Shown piece by piece: positions 60,111 to 64,000 of a DNA stretch of 64,000 bases. The position numbers and the translations under genes are program-made. Numbering within the stretch: position 1 is the first letter of the stretch; the number at the start of each line of letters is the position of its first letter. The notes beneath the pieces were generated by a model. It was not told where the DNA came from. It saw only the letters and a list, made by a program, of their open reading frames with translations, and ran no database searches. The stretch is taken from contig CM007346.1 of NCBI GenBank assembly GCA_000333855.2, positions 776,365 to 840,364 on the forward strand, written 5' to 3'. Source of the stretch: Endotrypanum monterogeii (taxonomy: Eukaryota > Euglenozoa > Kinetoplastea > Trypanosomatida > Trypanosomatidae).

Positions 60111-61292
60111 ATGCTGCATTTCTGGTCAGGTGTGTACAATAATTTGTTTGGCTCTCCGGAGTACAATGTGCTGATCGTCGGCCGCGAGCACGCCGGCAAG
60201 TCGACGCTGATGGAGCAGCTCAAGTTTCTCTACACCCCATCCATACAGCAGCGCGAGGCAGAGGCGATGATACACGCGAAAAGTCGACCTCAACAAGTGA
60301 CCTCGTTTATCACCCCAAACGGCAATGGAGGCGTAACATCCACCGATGCAACGGACGCTGTCCTGACATCGTCGTCACTTGAACAAGAGGAGCTGCCGGG
60401 CGAATCGTCATTGGTGCCCGGCCTCCCACTTCCGGCCACGCCAGAGTACCTGGCTCAAAAGCGCATCCGCCCCACCGTGGGGCTCAACTACGCCGTGGTT
60501 CATCACCGCTTTAGTCCCCCTGTCTCAGCTATGCCGCGAGTGAGGAAATCACAGCAGTCACAGAAGTCCATCCCCTCCCTGCCATCACCACCGGAGGATG
60601 TGTTGGCTGAGCAACGTGCGCGACACAAAGCCCTTATGGACCGTCTCCCGAGCGATGCCCTGACGCGTGTAGTGCTGCGAGACCTGGGTGGTCAACTTGC
60701 ACTTCGCAGCCTGTGGGGCAGGTACTACCCTTTAAGTCAAGGACTTGTCTATGTTGTCGACAGCACGCTTCCCTCCCGAGCTCTGCCCATGTCGACATCG
60801 CCGTCAGCACCTGCCGCCGTGCGATCCCCGCCTGATCATTTCACCCGGCAGGAGTTAGAGGAAGTCTACAGGGAAGACCGTGAGCTGCTCTTGCAACTCC
60901 TACAGCACCCCCGGCTGCAAGAGGTGCCTGTACTGCTACTCAGTAACAAAGCGGACGATGTGTCCCACATACCCCTCGCATCACTACAGGAAGCGCTTTG
61001 GCTGGCAGACATCGCGGCAGATCCGACCTTCTACATGCTACAGGACAGCAGCGAGAGCCCCTCCGTGTCTTCAAGCGCCGATACCAGTGTATCCCTCAGC
61101 ACTGAAGTACTCCTCCATCACTACCCCGGCTCAGACGAGGCTCAGCGTCGAGTGGGTGCAAGCGGCTTTGGGAAAATCTCTATGCGAGTGGTAGAGGTGA
61201 GCGCGCTCAATGGCATGGGGGTAGCGGGGGCCATGGACTGGTTGGTCGCACAGCTTCAGCACCGTGCGCGGCATGTGGATAACGATGTCTAG
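60111..61292 (+). CDS. ARFRP1/Arl3-type small GTPase with inserts
   Basis: 393 residues against about 200 for the family. Guanine-nucleotide motifs are all present: P-loop GREHAGKST (24-32), switch-I PTVGLN (121-126, T122), switch-II DLGGQ (191-195), NKAD (279-282) and SALNGMG (364-370). The N terminus MLHFWSGVYNNLFG closely resembles that of yeast Arl3 and human ARFRP1, which lack the myristoylated Gly2 of other ARFs and are targeted to the trans-Golgi through an acetylated N terminus and Sys1. The expected role is control of Golgi-to-endosome or plasma-membrane traffic upstream of Arl1. Insertions lie before switch I (about 45-118), between switch I and II (about 130-185), in the region before NKAD (about 220-245), and after it (about 300-350). 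The good N-terminal match fixes the start at 60111. Confidence 0.9.
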   Translation: MLHFWSGVYNNLFGSPEYNVLIVGREHAGKSTLMEQLKFLYTPSIQQREAEAMIHAKSRPQQVTSFITPNGNGGVTSTDATDAVLTSSSLEQEELPGESSLVPGLPLPATPEYLAQKRIRPTVGLNYAVVHHRFSPPVSAMPRVRKSQQSQKSIPSLPSPPEDVLAEQRARHKALMDRLPSDALTRVVLRDLGGQLALRSLWGRYYPLSQGLVYVVDSTLPSRALPMSTSPSAPAAVRSPPDHFTRQELEEVYREDRELLLQLLQHPRLQEVPVLLLSNKADDVSHIPLASLQEALWLADIAADPTFYMLQDSSESPSVSSSADTSVSLSTEVLLHHYPGSDEAQRRVGASGFGKISMRVVEVSALNGMGVAGAMDWLVAQLQHRARHVDNDV

Positions 61293-62399
61293 TTCTCTCA
61301 AACATACTCCCCCCCCCTCCCTCTCCCCATGGGTGTGTGGGGGGGGGGGGGGGAGGGCATTTCCCTGTAGGCTGCTAGATAGGTAAGCGAGGGGGGATGT
61401 GTAGTGTAGACCATCGGTAGATGCTGCAATATTGTTTTACATTTAGGCTCCTCCACTTGGCACACATCAGACGCGCCCTCTTTCCCCCCACCTCTACGCC
61501 CGAAGACGTTTATGCCTCCCAATTGCCCTCGATGGCTGTTTTCCTTTTTTCCCTGTCCTCGTTTTTTTTTCTTCTTATTCCGCATTGATCCCGCTCAATG
61601 TGGAATAAAGTGAAGGTGAACAGGCGCACACACACACGCCTAAAACATCAGCCGTGTGGTCGAGATGGAGAAGAAGTCACGCACCCCCCCCCCAAAGAAA
61701 AAAAAAATGGAAGAAAGAAGAATGTTAAAAGCAATCCAGTCAGACTCGTGTTACCTTCAGCCAGCCCATATCTCCCTCCTTCCTTCGCCGCGGGTCCACT
61801 GGATCGAGAGAGTGGGTGTTTTTTTTCCCTCTGCATCTCTCCTCTCCGCACGGCGACACGCACCCCTTCACAGCCGACCTCTTGACTCTCGCGATGAGTA
61901 CTCCCCTGAGGAGAGCGAGAGGGGGTCGAGGGAACGATACGCATGTGACTGAGTGTGCTGCAAGAGTCAAAGGGTGCCGTGCTTTCAACAGGTGTAAGTG
62001 GATGTAGTACTTACTCGACCTTACCCTTCGCTTCATCGCCACACTCGCCTTGCCATCTCCCCCTCCCCTGTCTGGGGCTGCTTCACACCTCTCTGACGGT
62101 CGACCTCCTAAAACGAGAATAGGATACAGGAAAGAAAAGCAGCGGTCTTTTTTTTTTGTGTGTGTGTGTCTCACCTCAACGATTGCCCTTAATTCCCGTC
62201 ATCCCTTACTTATCATCACGTCGCTGCCATCTGGCGCAGACACACACACACACACAAGGTAGCGAGCATCTGGCGGTGCAGCTAAACTCATATGATCTCT
62301 AAGCGACCTCCCATCACCCTTTTTTCATTTGTGTCTCCTCTAGCAGCGACAAATCCTCGACGCTCGCTTTAGAAAAATCCTCTCCAATCTATTCTGTCG
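61293..62399. other. Intergenic interval
   Basis: Non-coding. It begins with a C-rich/G-rich pair (61307-61357) right after the GTPase stop. Contains T, A and CA runs; no supported gene. Confidence 0.7.
61307..61357. repeat. C-tract/G-tract inverted pair in the GTPase 3' flank
   Basis: C9-T-C3-T-C-T-C4 is followed after about 10 nt by G15-A-G3. The strand could fold on itself or, through the G run, form a quadruplex. Homopolymer lengths may be unreliable. Confidence 0.6.
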
Positions 62400-62452
62400 A
62401 CTCTAACGCCTCCCCCATATATATATATATATATATATTAGACATATTCCAG
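62400..62452 (+). promoter_or_regulatory. TA tract and likely trans-splice acceptor
   Basis: A pyrimidine-rich stretch is followed by (TA)n (62416-62439) and ATTCCAG (AG at 62451-62452). The leader to the ATG at 62490 is 37 nt, purine-rich and free of other ATGs. Role inferred. Confidence 0.5.
62416..62439. repeat. (TA)n microsatellite
   Basis: TA run lying between pyrimidine-rich sequence and the AG of the following gene. Confidence 0.95.
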
Positions 62453-62489
62453 AAAAAAAAAGAAGAAGCGAAGGAGAAGTGGCGGCAAT

Positions 62490-62834
62490 ATGTTTGATGT
62501 GCGGACAATCATTAACTCGATGCTGGGCTACGCGCCCCAGTTTCTGATAACGAACTTCTCTTCTGTTATTATGGGAATCGTCATTGCCTATGAATTTCTT
62601 CTCTTCTTCTTCGGGCACCCCCCTTTCATTCAGCGTGTTGGGGAATTGCTGTTCATAACGGCACTAGGCTACTGGGGCGCACGTGGCACACGGTACGGCA
62701 TTACGCGACTTGTGTGTCTGATGGAGGGCACACATCCCGAGAAAGGGATCAACGCAACGAGTTCCTTAGGCGCTAAGCCGCTGCACGACGAGCAGGAGGA
62801 GGCTGAAAAATGCGATTCGAAATGCCTGGACTGA
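62490..62834 (+). CDS. Small membrane protein (114 aa)
   Basis: Residues about 18-42 (starting FLITNFSSVIMGIVIAYEF) form a clear hydrophobic membrane span, and about 50-64 (GELLFITALGYWGAR) a second, weaker one; the tail from about 78 on is hydrophilic and acidic with two cysteines near the end. Two spans with a short loop (GHPPFIQR) suggest a hairpin topology. No signal peptide distinct from the first span. The family is not recognised; mitochondrial or ER membrane are both possible. A clean trans-splice signal 37 nt upstream supports it as a real gene. Confidence 0.75.
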   Translation: MFDVRTIINSMLGYAPQFLITNFSSVIMGIVIAYEFLLFFFGHPPFIQRVGELLFITALGYWGARGTRYGITRLVCLMEGTHPEKGINATSSLGAKPLHDEQEEAEKCDSKCLD

Positions 62835-63544
62835 AAGAAAAAAAAAAAACGACTCCTCACTTGACGGCTGCGCCTTCACCACCACCACCGCAACAGACAC
62901 ACATCACCTCCTTTGGCTGCTGCGATACGTGTCTTCTGGAGGAAGGGAAGGGGTACAAAAGGGATGGGGATTGAGCACAGTGTGCATCTTGCTAGGTAAC
63001 ACCAATGAAATGATTCTATTTAGTGTGGTTGAAGGGTTTTGGCAGACTACATTTATATTGCTTGTCTCCTGCTCGTCATGTGAATGCGTGAGCGAATTTT
63101 CCCTGTGGCCATGAACACAGCCACTTTGATTCCCCTTGCCAAAGTTACGGATGCGCGTGGGTTGTTGGTGTGTGTGTGTGTGGTGGGGGGGCAAGGGATT
63201 CGCGAGAGCTATGACATAAAAATGGGTTTCATGTTCTTTGGAAACCGTGTTGATACAAAGCTGCACCCGGTATGCACTTTGTTTGTACAGAAAAAGGTTT
63301 CAGGTCCTCACAGTCTTCGGGGGAACCCGAGGGGTGGGGGGGGGTGGGTATTCCATTCTCACGTCTTCACCCCTTCTGGTAGGTTGCCTACAACGTCACC
63401 TTCTCTTGCCTTTGTTTTCCTCACAAGAAAGAAACGCTCCAAAATACCGCTAGCCCAACAATCTCTGTCACATATATCCCCCACACCACACTTCAAAACA
63501 CGCGGCGTCCACACACGCACATACACAATACGCACTTACACTGT
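62835..63544. other. Intergenic interval
   Basis: Non-coding, with an A11 run right after the stop codon, short TG and G runs near 63160-63190 and 63330-63348, and CA-rich sequence near 63500. No supported gene. Confidence 0.7.
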
Positions 63545-63605
63545 GATGTGTAGTACGTCTTTTCTTTCACGCTTTTCTCGCCTACTTTCTCAACCCTTGA
63601 TCCAG
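63545..63605 (+). promoter_or_regulatory. Polypyrimidine tract and likely trans-splice acceptor
   Basis: T/C-rich sequence ends in GATCCAG (AG at 63604-63605), 62 nt before the ATG at 63668 with no intervening ATG. Role inferred. Confidence 0.5.
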
Positions 63606-63667
63606 CGACATACGTATACACGCACAGACACACATAAACCTCTTCGTGGTGTCATAGAAACGGTGCA

Positions 63668-64000
63668 ATGACTCAGCAGCCATCATCCCGACCGTACGAG
63701 GGGTACACCTACCCTACCGAGTTCCAACCCATAGCCATGGGCACTCACGACAGCGGTGCGAGTACATCCTTCAGCAGAGCGAGGGTGTCTCCCACCGCTG
63801 CCCCCTCACTCACCGGTGCCACGGGCCTTGTTCGGCGAACCCCACAACCCACAGGCGTGCCTGCCGCCTCCACCACGTCAACTGGTGTCAATGCGACGGG
63901 TTACCCCACCTCTTATGGATACTTCCATCGGCAGAGCAGTACAATCGATTTTAACAGTGGCTACAACAGCGATGCTGGGAGCTCGGCATCAAATGCGATG
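63668..64000 (+). CDS. 5' part of a hypothetical gene, cut by the window end
   Basis: An open frame of 111 codons runs from the ATG at 63668 to the last base without a stop. The product starts MTQQPSSRPYEGYTYPTEF and is rich in Ser, Thr, Gly, Pro, Ala and Tyr, without hydrophobic segments, so this part is probably disordered. Such N termini are common in trypanosomatid RNA-binding and regulatory proteins, but nothing here proves that. Codon-like composition and the upstream acceptor signal support it as coding. Confidence 0.7.
   Translation, partial: MTQQPSSRPYEGYTYPTEFQPIAMGTHDSGASTSFSRARVSPTAAPSLTGATGLVRRTPQPTGVPAASTTSTGVNATGYPTSYGYFHRQSSTIDFNSGYNSDAGSSASNAM

Noticed and set aside
63900..64000. 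Possibility that the last frame is non-coding
   Set aside because: The 111-codon frame stays open to the edge, lacks simple repeats and follows a good acceptor signal, so I kept it as a partial gene.

Overview
The window looks like a piece of a chromosome arm from a trypanosomatid of the Leishmania lineage (Leishmaniinae). The evidence is intronless reading frames that all lie on the + strand, long protein genes with very long low-complexity inserts, and intergenic DNA made of polypyrimidine tracts, (TA)n, (CA)n/(TG)n microsatellites and homopolymers. Most starts are preceded by a polypyrimidine tract and an AG, as expected for spliced-leader trans-splicing of polycistronic RNA. No promoter, rRNA, tRNA, CRISPR array, insertion sequence or intact retroposon could be supported. 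The species is not identified.

Layout. 1-3.2 kb: non-coding. 3.3-6.3 kb: a PPP-family Ser/Thr phosphatase with large inserts. 6.3-12.3 kb: an unusually long gene-free interval with a sequencing gap. 12.4-17.4 kb: a Ser/Thr kinase with about 350 extra residues between DFG and the APE-like motif. 19.9-32.0 kb: a 4029-residue protein carrying a degenerate, probably inactive kinase domain and separated cysteine pairs. 32.6-33.4 kb: a protein with two RRM-like folds. 34.8-35.2 kb: a small twin-CX9C protein, probably of the mitochondrial intermembrane space. 35.6 kb: a possible 81-residue ORF. 36.5-38.2 kb: an FtsJ-like methyltransferase-fold protein. 41.5-47.4 kb: a 1957-residue, mostly disordered protein with two compact domains that look cytoskeletal. 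47.6 kb: a 223-N gap. 49.2 kb: a possible small membrane protein. 50.0-52.5 kb: a reading frame that continues into broken coding sequence, probably a decaying gene. 55.0-59.3 kb: a 1460-residue unknown protein with a CxxC pair. 60.1-61.3 kb: an ARFRP1/Arl3-type GTPase with inserts. 62.5-62.8 kb: a small membrane protein. 63.7 kb to the end: the 5' part of another gene.

The genes share a polycistron rather than a metabolic pathway. Phosphatase, kinase and pseudokinase stand next to each other, but in this lineage adjacency is weak evidence for joint function. The recurring theme is conserved enzyme cores split by huge disordered insertions (phosphatase, kinase, pseudokinase, GTPase). Non-coding features of note are two perfect inverted repeats (16 bp arms at 2197-2244; 12 bp arms with a UGCG loop at 49605-49632), TA tracts close to trans-splice sites, and probable assembly or read artefacts beside both N gaps.
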